DNA from: Paenibacillus sp. W2I17
GTDB taxonomy: Bacteria; Bacillota; Bacilli; Paenibacillales; Paenibacillaceae
Direction: 5' to 3'
Length of the DNA stretch: 64,000 nucleotides
NCBI RefSeq assembly: GCF_030815985.1
Contig: NZ_JAUSXM010000001.1
Span: 4,154,001-4,218,000, forward strand
Shown one piece after another: positions 1 to 9,432 of this stretch. Made by a program: the position numbers and the translations under genes. The first letter of the stretch is position 1. The number at the start of each line of letters is the position of its first letter. The notes under the pieces were generated by a model, which worked only from the letters and a program-made list of their open reading frames with translations, was not told the origin of the DNA and ran no database searches.

Positions 1-2
1 CT

Positions 3-650
3 CAGGGTATTCGTGAATCTGGAGTAGCTCGTGAGGATCTGTTCATTACCACGAAAGTATGGAATAGTGATCAGGGATATGAATCCACGCTGGCTGCCTT
101 CGAAGCAAGCATGGAACGACTCGAACTGGAGTACCTGGATCTCTATCTTATCCACTGGCCGGTTAAGGGCAAGTACAAAGACACATGGCGAGCGCTGGAG
201 AAACTCCATAAAGAAGGACGCATCCGCGCGATCGGTGTGAGCAACTTCCAGATTCACCATCTGGAAGACTTGATGATCGATGCCACGATCAAACCAGCGG
301 TTAATCAGGTGGAGCTTCACCCACTATTGATTCAGTCAGAGCTTCGTGAGTACTGCAACAAACATCAGATTCAGATCGAAGCCTGGTCTCCGCTCGGACA
401 AGGTCATCTGATGGATCATCCGTTGCTGAAGGATATCGCCGCCAAATACAGCAAGTCCCCCGCACAAGTAATTCTGCGCTGGGATCTGCAGAACGGCATC
501 GTGACGATACCGAAATCCGTCACCCCTGAGCGTATTCGCGCGAACGCCGACCTCTACGATTTTGAGTTAACTTCGGAAGAAATAGAGCAGATTAACAGCC
601 TGAACGAGAATAAACGCTTTGGTTCTGATCCAGACAACTTTAACTTCTAA
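3..650 (+). CDS. Aldo/keto reductase (5' end outside window)
   Basis: NAD(P)H-dependent carbonyl reductase of the aldo/keto reductase superfamily, cytosolic. The reading frame is open from base 3 and its start lies upstream of the window, so about 215 residues are visible. The family's catalytic lysine (in FITTKVW) and histidine (in YLIHWP) are present; the catalytic Asp and Tyr lie before the window. Further family marks are [16 protein letters not shown], the W-S-P-L-G-Q stretch and the cofactor-binding [13 protein letters not shown] near the C-terminus. A terminator follows directly. It resembles the YvgN/YtbE-type reductases of Bacilli; the physiological substrate cannot be told from sequence. 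Confidence 0.93.
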   Translation, partial: QGIRESGVAREDLFITTKVWNSDQGYESTLAAFEASMERLELEYLDLYLIHWPVKGKYKDTWRALEKLHKEGRIRAIGVSNFQIHHLEDLMIDATIKPAVNQVELHPLLIQSELREYCNKHQIQIEAWSPLGQGHLMDHPLLKDIAAKYSKSPAQVILRWDLQNGIVTIPKSVTPERIRANADLYDFELTSEEIEQINSLNENKRFGSDPDNFNF

Positions 651-671
651 TATAAGCAGATGAATTCGATT

Positions 672-706
672 ACACCCGCCTTCGATCTTGGAAGAGCGGG
701 TGTTTT
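672..706 (+). terminator. Rho-independent terminator after aldo/keto reductase
   Basis: The 8-bp arms ACACCCGC and GCGGGTGT form a perfect stem followed by a short T run, 22 bases after the reductase stop codon. Confidence 0.85.
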
Positions 707-925
707 GGTATGTGATGTTATAGGCAAACTATTCGTTGTTAAGAATGGAGGCGAGGCTCATTATCCTATTCAGGGCCGAAAGAAAAAAGTTTTTTTGACC
801 GTTTAGAACTATTTTGCCTCCTCATCAGTCTAACGAGTGTCAAAGCGAACTCAAGCACTTATATAGAATCCAGGCCTGGAACGAGCGGTGACTTGAATAT
901 ATAGGTTGATCAGGGGGGATCAGGA

Positions 926-1444
926 GTGATTAGACTGAACCATAGAAAGACAAAAGAAGAACAGTTCAGCGAGAAAATAACAGAGATTCAAAATAAATTA
1001 TATCGACTGGCATACTGCTATGTTAAAAATGAACAAGAAGCGCTGGATATCGTATCCGAAGCGGTCTACAAAGGGTTCATCGCTTATGGAAAGATAGAGT
1101 CCATGACTTATTTTGATTCCTGGATGTCACGAATTGTGATTAACACAGCGATAGATCATATTCGACGTAACCAGCGAGTGACCTATATGGAGGATCATGC
1201 GCAGGAGTTTGTGGCTCCAGAGCGAGGGGCGTCGCTGGAAGAAAAAATGGATCTATATGATGCACTGGACCGGCTTATCCCCGAGGAAAAAGCCTATATT
1301 ATATTAAAATTCTTTGTGAATCTGCCTTTTCGAGAGATGGCTGAAGTGCTCTCCATACCGGAAAATACAGTTAAGTCCAAATTCTATCGTATTATCAAAA
1401 AATTAAAAATTTATTTGATTGAAGGAGAGGTTGAGAACGTATGA
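926..1444 (+). CDS. ECF-type RNA polymerase sigma factor
   Basis: Extracytoplasmic-function sigma factor of 172 aa. Region 2 occupies about residues 20-90 (LYRLAYCYVKNEQEALDIVSE, then the DSWMSRIVINTAIDHIRR stretch). Region 4 follows at about 110-165, with the helix-turn-helix around LPFREMAEVLSIPENTVKSK. The start is GTG at 926 behind a purine-rich GGGGGGATCAGGAG. The stop overlaps the next gene's start by four bases, so the two are probably translationally coupled and the downstream membrane protein is the likely anti-sigma partner. I could not identify a convincing autoregulatory ECF promoter in the 200 bp upstream. The size and order fit the sigma/DUF4179-type pairs common in Bacilli. Confidence 0.93.
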   Translation: MIRLNHRKTKEEQFSEKITEIQNKLYRLAYCYVKNEQEALDIVSEAVYKGFIAYGKIESMTYFDSWMSRIVINTAIDHIRRNQRVTYMEDHAQEFVAPERGASLEEKMDLYDALDRLIPEEKAYIILKFFVNLPFREMAEVLSIPENTVKSKFYRIIKKLKIYLIEGEVENV

Positions 1445-2292
1445 CAGGAAAAGATCGTTACGAAAATATTGAAATCCCTGCTCAACTTACTGACGTTATT
1501 CATCATGCACAGAAAAGAGCCGCTGCTCGCAAGAGTTCATCTCGAATGATTCGTTATGCCTCAGTTATAGCGGCATGTGCTGCTTTTCTCTTCATAGTCA
1601 ACATTCCTACTGTCGCAAACGCCATGGTCAAAATACCTGTGGTCGGAACGATTGTTCAGGTGTTGCAATTTGGCGATGGCGGCAAGATTACCGATGGAGT
1701 AACTGTGGGATCGGAAGCAACCGAAAATACGCTTAAAATCAATTTTAGCACCGACGAGCAAGATCAGACTAATGATGCACCCCATTATAATGTGGTACAC
1801 AAAGAAGCACCGAATCGTATCCTCTTCACTTTTAGCGGTGCACGTTACATGGATATAGAGAAAGTCAAAGCCGACTTCATGACCCAGCCTTTAGTGAAAG
1901 ATGTTTATGGTTCCATGATTTTAGACGACTCTTCCGTCGGATTCGTAGTTGTACTAAAAGAAGGGGTACAGTATGCCGTAACGGAATTCAAGAACCCTGG
2001 ATACCTGGAAGTGAAACTGACTTCCGACGGCAAACCGGTCACACCTCGGAAGGTATACTCTCTCCGTACAGAATCAATGCCTTTTGGAGAATCGATGGGT
2101 ATAATTAAAGAATCCTATCCGGATGAGGACATCTCTTTCCTCAAAACGTCCACTGGTGAGTTTACAGCAGTTATTGGAGAATATCTTACCGCTGAAGAAG
2201 CTGAACAGAAGCTCAAAGAACTCGCCCAGCAACCGGATTATCATGAGGAGTTTTATGTGGACAGCTGGATGAGTAACGAGAATCCAAAGTGA
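1441..2292 (+). CDS. Membrane-anchored anti-sigma-like protein (DUF4179-like)
   Basis: A 283-aa protein with about 38 cytoplasmic residues, one hydrophobic segment near residues 40-58 (YASVIAACAAFLFIVNIP) and a long extracytoplasmic domain. This architecture fits a single-pass anti-sigma factor controlling the ECF sigma factor it overlaps by ATGA. The N-terminal and membrane part resembles DUF4179 proteins. The extracytoplasmic part shows no catalytic motif I recognise, so the signal is unknown. It ends just before a bidirectional terminator. The anti-sigma role is inferred from gene order and topology. Confidence 0.75.
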   Translation: MTGKDRYENIEIPAQLTDVIHHAQKRAAARKSSSRMIRYASVIAACAAFLFIVNIPTVANAMVKIPVVGTIVQVLQFGDGGKITDGVTVGSEATENTLKINFSTDEQDQTNDAPHYNVVHKEAPNRILFTFSGARYMDIEKVKADFMTQPLVKDVYGSMILDDSSVGFVVVLKEGVQYAVTEFKNPGYLEVKLTSDGKPVTPRKVYSLRTESMPFGESMGIIKESYPDEDISFLKTSTGEFTAVIGEYLTAEEAEQKLKELAQQPDYHEEFYVDSWMSNENPK

Positions 2293-2386
2293 TCAGTTAT
2301 TGCCAAAAGTGATGCTTATTCAAAAGGGAATGATCTATCCCTGAATTGGGTATAGACCTTAGCATACTTAATACGCTCAATCCAAA

Positions 2387-2430
2387 AAAATCCCGATTCG
2401 GATGCCCTGAGCATCTCCGATCGGGATTTT
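2387..2430. terminator. Bidirectional terminator between anti-sigma-like gene and cupin gene
   Basis: AAATCCCGAT and ATCGGGATTT arms enclose a 20-base loop, with A and T runs on the two sides. It serves the two convergent genes around it. Confidence 0.8.
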
Positions 2431-2443
2431 CACATATCAAAAC

Positions 2444-2905
2444 CTATTCGCCTTTGGATACCAGCTTGAAATCATCAAAGTGGAAACCTGGCGCTACTAC
2501 GCAAGTTACCAGTACAGGTTCATCGCCCAGCGGGCGCGCTGTCTGCCATACGCCGGCAGGAACGAGCACCTGTGGTGATTGCCCCGCAGCAATATCCATC
2601 CCCAGAACAAGAACTTCCTCGTTCTCCGGGTTCTCCCCGTTGCCGCCCAGCTTCAGTTCAACCGGACTGCCGCTGTGCCACAGCCAAAGTTCATCGGACA
2701 GAACCGTATGCCACTCGGAGATTTCATGTGCGTGCAGCAGGAAATACGTGGAACTTGCCGAGAATCTTGGGCCGGAGTATGTATCCGGCAGAACGGACTG
2801 TGGAATCTGATAAGATGCCTTCCATTCTTCCTTATACCAACCGCCTTCAACGTGAGGCTGCATATTGAGCGCAGCAACCAATGGCGATAATTCATGTGTC
2901 GTCAT
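2444..2905 (-). CDS. DUF985 cupin-family protein
   Basis: Cupin-fold protein of 153 aa related to the DUF985/YML079-like group. Family signs are an early HVEGGWYKE motif, then FLLHAHEISEWHTV, DELWLWHSG and a late VPAGVWQTARP; the last segment is the second cupin box. Known relatives are small beta-barrels with unproven ligand or sugar-epimerase-like roles, so no reaction is assigned. The start is placed at MTTHEL because AAGGA sits eight bases ahead; the frame extends seven codons further upstream with no good ribosome site. It is a lone gene transcribed convergently with the sigma operon. Confidence 0.82.
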   Translation of the reverse strand: MTTHELSPLVAALNMQPHVEGGWYKEEWKASYQIPQSVLPDTYSGPRFSASSTYFLLHAHEISEWHTVLSDELWLWHSGSPVELKLGGNGENPENEEVLVLGMDIAAGQSPQVLVPAGVWQTARPLGDEPVLVTCVVAPGFHFDDFKLVSKGE

Positions 2906-3081
2906 AACCTGTTTCCTTCCTTCCAAATCATATTGGAGACACTCCTTAACCAGAGTTTCGCCTCTCTCCCCCTACTCTAAAACATCATTCAAGTTTTGTC
3001 ACCTTGACAGCACATATGGGTCATGCCAGATTCGTTCTCTCGGTATTTAACGATAGGATTAAAGAAATATTTCATTTCCAA

Positions 3082-3095
3082 TGATAGCGTTTACA
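3082..3095 (+). promoter_or_regulatory. Candidate catabolite-response element (cre)
   Basis: TGATAGCGTTTACA matches every fixed position of the CcpA cre consensus TGWNANCGNTNWCA. It lies 68 bp before the AraC regulator start, which would place that gene under carbon catabolite control. No clear -35/-10 pair was recognised around it. Confidence 0.55.
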
Positions 3096-3162
3096 AAAAG
3101 ATGGATGTTCCGTTATGATATGGATATCGTTGTTAATCCGTGAAGCAGAGGGGAGCTGTACC

Positions 3163-4014
3163 ATGAGTCTCATAGAGGATCGGATTGGACCCAAATATCG
3201 AATCGGTGAACATTCATTTACCATTGAACATATGCGAAGACATGATGGGAACGGTATGCCACAACCTCACGCTCATCCATTCTACGAACTGTATTACTTA
3301 CTTGAAGGCGAACGAGTGTATTCCATGAATGGTCAGATTCTGTCCGCCCGCAAGGGTGATTTCATTCTGATTAATCCACACGATGTACATACCACCTCCA
3401 AAGGAAGTATCCCTGGCTTCGAACGAATTCTAATCGGTTTTTCGCCTGCTTTTGCAACAGGGATGGAACTTGGCATATGTGGTCTGCTGCCTTTTAATTG
3501 TTCAAGACTCCTTCGCCTGCCTGAAGCGGAACAGCCCGAGATGGAACGTATATTGTGGCAGATGCTGCAAGAATGCAAAGAGCGACGCCCTCACTATGAG
3601 ATCGCCGTAAGAAGTCTCCTTGCCCAACTTTTGATCCGTATTCATCGGGTAGAGGAGGACATCCGGCAGTCATGCCCCAGTCCCTTGCATCCGATGCAGG
3701 ACAAAATCAGTGAAATTGTCACTTATGTGAATAAAAACTATACCGAACCACTTACGCTGGAGGGTGCAGCCAATCGTTTTTATATCAGTCCATCCTATCT
3801 GAGCCGAATGTTCAGCCGGTTTACCGGGTTTCGGTTTAGCGAATATCTGCGTGTTGTTCGTGTCCGAGAGGCACAACGAAGATTGCTGTCCACACAAGAG
3901 CGTGTCCAGATGATCGCAGAGAAGGTAGGATTTGAGCATACGGCTCATTTTAACAAAACATTCAAACAGGTTACCGGTACAACACCGCTGCGCTATCGCA
4001 AGGAACACCGGTAG
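3163..4014 (+). CDS. AraC-family transcriptional regulator with N-terminal cupin
   Basis: A 283-aa activator-type regulator. The N-terminal AraC-binding cupin (about residues 15-110; PHAHPFYELYYLLEG is typical) should sense a sugar ligand. The C-terminal two-HTH AraC domain (about 185-283) carries YISPSYLSRMFSRFTG and GFEHTAHFNKTFKQVTGTTP. The start is MSLIED at 3163 behind GAGGGGAGC; the frame runs 16 codons further upstream without a ribosome site. It is convergent with a GH28 pectinase gene, so control of that gene is plausible by proximity only. A perfect cre match lies upstream. Confidence 0.92.
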   Translation: MSLIEDRIGPKYRIGEHSFTIEHMRRHDGNGMPQPHAHPFYELYYLLEGERVYSMNGQILSARKGDFILINPHDVHTTSKGSIPGFERILIGFSPAFATGMELGICGLLPFNCSRLLRLPEAEQPEMERILWQMLQECKERRPHYEIAVRSLLAQLLIRIHRVEEDIRQSCPSPLHPMQDKISEIVTYVNKNYTEPLTLEGAANRFYISPSYLSRMFSRFTGFRFSEYLRVVRVREAQRRLLSTQERVQMIAEKVGFEHTAHFNKTFKQVTGTTPLRYRKEHR

Positions 4015-4166
4015 ATCATCAGATAACTTCATATAAAAGCCGAGTGGGTAGCCTCGCTCCAGAGATTACGTACTCCTTATATCAAAAGGCATCGCGATTA
4101 CTGGATCTATGGCTACGCCACTACGGCTGAATTGGACCAACTTGTATAAACCCTACTACATACTTT

Positions 4167-5781
4167 TTATCTGCGAATGATCACGCCACTTCGCACCTCG
4201 GGACCCACAGAGATCTGACGACCGTCTGTGTCAGCATCGACTTCACGACATACAATGCCTGCCGACTCGTGTCCGGTCACCATCAGAAGTCGGCCATCTG
4301 CGCCTTTGCCCTGAATGCTCTCTAACTCTGCCCCTTTGCACTGGTGCAAATGAACCAGCGGACCTTCGGTGATCTGCGCCTGCAATTCAGCGATATGCAG
4401 ATGTTTTGCATGAGCACATTGGATACCACTGCGAGCTTGCACGCTGTAACGCTGGATGATCACCCCATCCAAAGGCAGTTCCGGCAATCCACTCACAAGC
4501 AACGCAGTGTCGGCACCGGCACAGACTACATCCGATATTCGAATATCCCGGAACACTGGCGTCTCTTCGCTAATCTCCTGAGATAGATCACTGCCTCGGG
4601 CAGACCCTTCCTGATTTGCATAGAAAAAGGAAAACGAGATGGCTTCCATAATGATATCTTTCATATATATGCGCTCAATCTGAATGTCCTCAACCACTCC
4701 GCCGCGCCCACGTGCGCTTTTGAAGCGAAGTCCAATGTCTGTGCCGATAAACGTACAATCCGACACACGCACATGCCGCACACCACCGGACATTTCACTG
4801 CCAATGACAAACCCGCCATGACCGTGATACACCGTGCAATCCCGAATGGTGATGTACTCCGATGGCAGACCCAGTTCACGACCTTCGGCATCCTTGCCTG
4901 ATTTCAGACAGATCGCATCATCACCGACATCGAATACACTCTTCTCCACCACCCACATGACGACAGGATTCAATGTCCAGCCCATCTCCATTCTGAGAAA
5001 ACCACGGATTCCGCACACTCACGTTACGAATGGTGACATGCTCAGATGCCCAGGGATGAAGATTCCATGCAGGTGAGTTCTGGAACGTTGGACCGTCCAT
5101 CAATACCCGTTTGCATCTGCGCAAGCTGACCATGTTGGGGCGTAAAAAGTCTCTGACTTCTTCATAGGCAGCGGTATCACTTACCTGCTCCTGATGCAAT
5201 CGATTCGCAATAGTGCCGCCTTCAAGTGCAGCTGTGGTAGGCCACCAGATTTCTTCATCTCCACCGGATTGCTCTACAACACCACCAGAAGCGACCAATC
5301 GGTTCCATTGTGAAGTGGTCATTTTGGAGCGTTTCACCGGACGCCATGCCTCCCCGCCCCCATCCCATATCCCCTCACCAGTAATCGCAATATCCTCCAG
5401 TTGATCACCATCGATCGGGGATTGGCAACGTACCACCTGCCAGCCTTCGAAGCTTGATGCAATTAATGGGTATTGATCAAAATCTCGGCTAAATGTAACC
5501 AGTGCCCCTGCTTCCACATGTAGCTCGATCCGGCTGCGCATTACAATCGGACCTGTGAGCCATACCCCGGCAGGAATAACGATTCTCCCACCTCCTGCTT
5601 CAGCACATGAAGCGATGGCAAGTCGGAACATCTCCGTATTATCTGTTACGCCGTCTCCAACAGCTCCATAGTCTGTAAGCTGAAAATCCTGAGCAGGAAT
5701 GACAGGCAAATTGGCTTCATAAGCTCGAACATCGGACTGGGCACTTGCTCCAGTCGACATTGGGGAGTGATATGTATTCAT
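4167..5781 (-). pseudogene. GH28 polygalacturonase-like glycoside hydrolase, frameshifted
   Basis: Right-handed beta-helix glycoside hydrolase of family 28 (pectin or rhamnogalacturonan hydrolysis), broken into two overlapping frames. The N-terminal frame begins at 5781 and carries the Pec_lyase-like entry YGAVGDGVTDNT and the catalytic-type NGDG. The C-terminal frame runs to 4167 and carries VGDDAICLKSG, GHGGFVIGSE and RFKSARGRGG, matching the other GH28 motifs. The frames join at coding GTGGGTGGTGG (about 4945-4954): removing one G gives a continuous HVVVEKSVFDVGDD. The break separates the acidic catalytic residues. No signal peptide is seen, as in many intracellular bacterial GH28 enzymes. 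It may be a true mutation or a sequencing error. Confidence 0.85.
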
Positions 5782-6261
5782 CGTGCAGAATCATCCTCTC
5801 TACATGTAATGGAATCGTTATGGGATCAATACATCGCTTTTACTTTCCTTACTTACGTTCAAACGGGTGTTCTCTCACTCCATCATATCAACGGCATGAC
5901 GTATAGGGTTGAGCTTTCTTGCCATGTACACGTGGAACTTGATGCTATTTGTTTTGTTAATCAGAGTCATAAATCAAACATCACTTCCAGTATACTCTAT
6001 ACAACTATTACAAAGGTTGGAAAACAACTAGGAGAATAGATTCATTTTTCTGTCAGGATTCGTCACAAGGGATTTAATAACATGACAGATATATAACACA
6101 TTTTCTGGCTATAGCCCTAGGAAACCCATTACTTATGTCATGTTTTATCACAAACCAATTGCCATAAGCAGGATGACTATGTATGATTAAATAACTAGTT
6201 TCAATTTATTCCTTATTATCCCTTTTACACACAGACGTTGCAGAAAGGATGGGGTGTACTC
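5782..6261. other. 480-bp gene-free region
   Basis: This stretch carries the promoter sides of the divergent GH28 gene and gln operon. I found no T-box, other riboswitch or credible small gene. One inverted pair, AACATGACA at 6079-6087 and TGTCATGTT at 6136-6144, is present. It could be a regulator site but matches nothing I recognise. Confidence 0.4.
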
Positions 6262-6990
6262 TTGATTGAATTTAGGGGTGTCCAGAAGCATTTCGGTCAT
6301 TTTCATGTCCTCAAGGATATCCATCTTCACATTGAAGAAGGAGAGGTCGTCGTCATTATCGGACCTTCCGGCTCCGGCAAAAGCACATTACTCCGCTGTA
6401 TTAACCGCCTGGAGACCATTACCGAAGGTGAACTTGTCGTCAGTGGGATTCCTCTACATCAGAAAAAGGTGGACATTAACCTCTTCCGCCGTGACATCGG
6501 CATGGTATTTCAACACTTCAATCTTTATCCTCACAAAAAAGTCATCGATAACATTACCCTTGCACCCATGAAAGTGCGCAAACAACCCAAAGAACAGGCA
6601 GCCGCAACAGCAATGAAGTATCTGACCCGGGTGGGCATTGCCGACAAAGCAGACAGTTATCCCTCCCAGTTGTCAGGTGGACAACAACAACGGGTAGCCA
6701 TCGCCAGAGGACTCGCCATGGAGCCCAAAATCATGCTTTTTGACGAACCTACCTCTGCTCTCGATCCCGAGATGATCGGGGAAGTCCTCGATGTTATGCG
6801 TTCCCTTGCCCATAATGGCATGACCATGGTCGTTGTTACCCATGAGATGGGATTCGCCCGCGAAGTTGCGGACCGGGTCATCTTCATGGACGAAGGCCGA
6901 ATTGTAGAAGAGGCCAACGCTGCCAAATTTTTTGACAACCCCAGAGAAGAACGAGCACAGCAATTCCTGAGCCGTCTGATTCATCATTGA
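6262..6990 (+). CDS. glnQ: Amino-acid ABC transporter ATP-binding protein
   Basis: ATPase of a polar amino-acid importer (GlnQ type), 242 aa. It shows Walker A GPSGSGKS (about 34-41), the signature LSGGQQQR, Walker [15 protein letters not shown] and the H-loop [10 protein letters not shown]. The start is TTG at 6262 behind AAAGGATGGGG; the open frame extends eight codons further but would place the ribosome site inside the gene. The gene order ATPase, binding protein, permease, permease equals the glnQHMP order of Bacillus subtilis, so glutamine or a related polar amino acid is the most likely substrate. This is by analogy. Confidence 0.93.
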   Translation: MIEFRGVQKHFGHFHVLKDIHLHIEEGEVVVIIGPSGSGKSTLLRCINRLETITEGELVVSGIPLHQKKVDINLFRRDIGMVFQHFNLYPHKKVIDNITLAPMKVRKQPKEQAAATAMKYLTRVGIADKADSYPSQLSGGQQQRVAIARGLAMEPKIMLFDEPTSALDPEMIGEVLDVMRSLAHNGMTMVVVTHEMGFAREVADRVIFMDEGRIVEEANAAKFFDNPREERAQQFLSRLIHH

Positions 6991-7029
6991 GAATAATCCA
7001 ATATTCCATTTTGAAAGGGGTCTTTATTC

Positions 7030-7863
7030 ATGAAGAAATTATTGAAATGGCCATCATTTATGCTTGTCCTCATTCTCTCCCTTGTATTGTCAGGTTGTAG
7101 TACAGGTACAGATACACCTTCGACGAGCGGTGGTGGTGGTGACGCCGAGGCGAAAGGCACAATTGAGCGGATTAAGGAACGCGGCAAGCTCATCGCCGGT
7201 GTGAAATACGATACGAAGCTGTTTGGCTTGAAAGATCCCGCAAGTGGCAACGTTGAAGGATTCGATATTGATATCGCCAAGGCACTCGCCAAACAGATCC
7301 TTGGAGATGAGACAAAGGTCGAACTGAAAGAGGTCACTTCCAAGACACGTGTTCCCATGCTGCAAAATGGAGACATCGACATCATCATCGCCACGATGAC
7401 AATTACGGATGAGCGTAAGGAACAGGTCGATTTCAGTGATGTTTATTTCGAGGCAGGCCAATCCCTGCTGGTGAAAAACGACAGTGCGATTACCGGCCTG
7501 GAAAGCCTCAGCGGGGTGAAAGTACTCGCGGTGAAAGGCTCCACATCCGCTCAGAACATTCGCGAGAAAGCCCCGGATGCTGAGGTGCTTGAATTCGATA
7601 ACTATCAGGATGCATTCACTGCTCTCAAAGCAGGTAAAGGCGAAGCGCTGACCACAGATAACATCATCCTCATCGGTATGCAACAGACGGATAACAGCTT
7701 CCAATTGGTTGGTGGCAATTTCACAAGCGAACCTTATGGTATGGCCATTCGCAAAGGCGACACTGCCTTCGTGGAGGAAGTCAACACGCTGCTCAAAAGC
7801 ATGAAAGACAGCGGGGAATATGACACATTACATGAGAAATGGCTGGGCTCCAAGCCCGAGTAA
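7030..7863 (+). CDS. glnH: Amino-acid ABC transporter substrate-binding lipoprotein
   Basis: Periplasmic-binding-protein family 3 (SBP_bac_3) lipoprotein of 277 aa. A lipoprotein signal ends with LSGC at Cys23, followed by a Ser/Thr/Gly-rich linker. The fold is marked by GKLIAGVKYDTKLFG, GFDIDIAKALAKQI, IIATMTITDERKEQVDFSDVYF and the C-terminal MKDSGEYDTLHEKW. It binds the substrate at the outer face of the membrane for the GlnM/GlnP pair. It lies 39 bp after glnQ with its own GAAAGGGG ribosome site, and a long hairpin follows the stop. Confidence 0.93.
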   Translation: MKKLLKWPSFMLVLILSLVLSGCSTGTDTPSTSGGGGDAEAKGTIERIKERGKLIAGVKYDTKLFGLKDPASGNVEGFDIDIAKALAKQILGDETKVELKEVTSKTRVPMLQNGDIDIIIATMTITDERKEQVDFSDVYFEAGQSLLVKNDSAITGLESLSGVKVLAVKGSTSAQNIREKAPDAEVLEFDNYQDAFTALKAGKGEALTTDNIILIGMQQTDNSFQLVGGNFTSEPYGMAIRKGDTAFVEEVNTLLKSMKDSGEYDTLHEKWLGSKPE

Positions 7864-7883
7864 CCCGAATTAAGATAGGTAAG

Positions 7884-7931
7884 CGGCGAATTCGTCTGTT
7901 GGATGCGAAGCATGAGCAGACGTAATCGCCG
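7884..7931 (+). repeat. Intra-operon hairpin between glnH and glnM
   Basis: CGGCGAATTCGTCTG and CAGACGTAATCGCCG pair over 15 positions with two mismatches and are followed by only a short T run. Hairpins at this place typically protect the binding-protein mRNA from 3' decay and reduce permease expression. That role is inferred from position. Confidence 0.6.
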
Positions 7932-7964
7932 TTTCTACATCTGGAGAACGGAGGCTTCGCCTAT

Positions 7965-8687
7965 ATGGGCACATTGGATTTCAGCGTACTAACGCGACAC
8001 TCGGATCGTTTTCTGGAAGGGTTCCTGAATACGATTCAAGTGAGCATTATGGCTCTCATTGGCAGCTTTATCCTTGGCGCGATCCTGGCTATCTTTCGGA
8101 TATCCCCTGTGAAACCGCTGAACTGGATTGGCACGGCTTTTGTGGAATTTATTCGAAATATCCCATTGCTGTTGGTTGTGTTTTTCTTCTATCTTGGACT
8201 GCCTGCACTAGGCATCTCGCTGGATGGATTTGTCTCCGGCACTCTGGGTCTGACCATCTACACCGCCGCTTTCATTGCCGAAGCGATCCGAGCGGGCATT
8301 CAGACCGTGCCGCGTGGACAACTGGAAGCAGCAAGGTCTTCAGGCTTGTCCTATGTACAGGCCATGAACCTGATCATTCTGCCCCAGGCCATCAAGATTG
8401 TACTGCCGTCCATTGGCAACCAGTTCATCAATTTGGTCAAAAACTCATCCATTCTTGCCGTTGTCGCCGGTATGGATCTTATGTATTTTGCCGACCTGGT
8501 TAACTCAGATACGTTCCAACCGCTAAGTGTGTACACCATTGTTGCGCTGTTCTATCTGGTAATGACACTACCACTTAGCTTCTTGGTGCATTATATGGAG
8601 CGCAGGTTTGGACAGAGCGATGCAGAGGCGCGCAGCACCAAGGGCAAACCGAAAAAGAACAAACCGGCAGGTCAGGTCACCATGTAA
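7965..8687 (+). CDS. glnM: Amino-acid ABC transporter permease
   Basis: Inner-membrane permease of 240 aa in the His/Glu/Gln/Arg permease family. It opens with the FLEGFLNTIQVSIMALIGSF motif and carries the EAA-type ATPase-coupling loop as RGQLEAARSSGLSYVQAMNLIILPQA. Four to five hydrophobic helices are visible before a basic, Lys-rich tail. It starts at ATG 7965 behind ACGGAGG. It pairs with the permease downstream to form the heterodimeric channel. Confidence 0.92.
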   Translation: MGTLDFSVLTRHSDRFLEGFLNTIQVSIMALIGSFILGAILAIFRISPVKPLNWIGTAFVEFIRNIPLLLVVFFFYLGLPALGISLDGFVSGTLGLTIYTAAFIAEAIRAGIQTVPRGQLEAARSSGLSYVQAMNLIILPQAIKIVLPSIGNQFINLVKNSSILAVVAGMDLMYFADLVNSDTFQPLSVYTIVALFYLVMTLPLSFLVHYMERRFGQSDAEARSTKGKPKKNKPAGQVTM

Positions 8688-8781
8688 TGCTGCGGTGCTT
8701 GAATTGCTCTATACACAGTCCATGCCCCATCTATTGATCTTCAATATTCCATTCCTGCATACAGAAGGAGGCTAATAAAAT

Positions 8782-9432
8782 ATGGACTTTAGCGGGGCCT
8801 ATGCGTGGCCCAACCTTCGTTTCCTGCTTCAAGGATTCCTGATTACCCTGCAGGTAGCAGGGCTATCCATTATATTCAGCTTTGTGCTTGGCACTGTGCT
8901 GGGTACGATCCGGTATACCCGTATCCCTGTTCTGTCACAGATCGTGGCAGTGATCGTGGATACGATCCGGAATCTGCCGCTGCTGCTCATCATTTTCTTC
9001 ATTCACATGGTACTTCCACAGCTCGGGATTAAAATGTCCGTCTTCTGGTCCACAGTTGTTGGACTGAGTCTGTTTGAAGGCGCGATGATCGCCGAGATCG
9101 TCCGTAGCGGTCTGAAGTCCGTTGAGCGCGGTCAGGTGGAAGCTGCCCGCTCCTCGGGCTTGAGCTACATGCAGACCCTCGGTGGCATCATCATGCCACA
9201 GGCGCTACGCCGCATGTCCCCGCCGATGGTCAGCCAGTTCATCTCACTCCTGAAGGATACTTCACTGGCGATCATCATCTCTCTGCCGGAACTGATGCAC
9301 AACGTGCAGATCCTTGGCGGTCAAAGTTTCGATTATATTATCCCGGCCCTGCTGCTCGCAGCCGTATTGTATTTTGTGATCAACTACGCGCTGTCCATTG
9401 TCGCAAGGCGACTTGAGGCACGGATGAATTGA
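8782..9432 (+). CDS. glnP: Amino-acid ABC transporter permease
   Basis: Second permease of the polar amino-acid importer, 216 aa. It has the same family layout as its upstream partner: FLLQGFLITLQVAGLSIIFSF at the N-terminus, DTIRNLPLLLIIFF, and coupling loop RGQVEAARSSGLSYMQTLGGIIMPQA. AGAAGGAGG precedes ATG at 8782. It is the last gene of the operon and is followed by a hairpin. Confidence 0.92.
   Translation: MDFSGAYAWPNLRFLLQGFLITLQVAGLSIIFSFVLGTVLGTIRYTRIPVLSQIVAVIVDTIRNLPLLLIIFFIHMVLPQLGIKMSVFWSTVVGLSLFEGAMIAEIVRSGLKSVERGQVEAARSSGLSYMQTLGGIIMPQALRRMSPPMVSQFISLLKDTSLAIIISLPELMHNVQILGGQSFDYIIPALLLAAVLYFVINYALSIVARRLEARMN

Noticed and set aside
2346..2810. 154-codon plus frame opposite the cupin gene
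   Set aside because: It passes through the bidirectional terminator and is antisense to a recognisable cupin.
4945..4954. Programmed ribosomal frameshifting in GH28
   Set aside because: No slippery heptamer or stimulatory structure; the shift is a single inserted G, and GH28 genes are not known to use recoding.
5782..6261. T-box or other amino-acid riboswitch before the gln operon
   Set aside because: No T-box core sequence, no specifier stem and no terminator hairpin before the gene.
7090..7704. 204-codon open frame antisense to glnH
   Set aside because: It mirrors the codon pattern of a well-supported lipoprotein gene, has no ribosome site and no domain sense.
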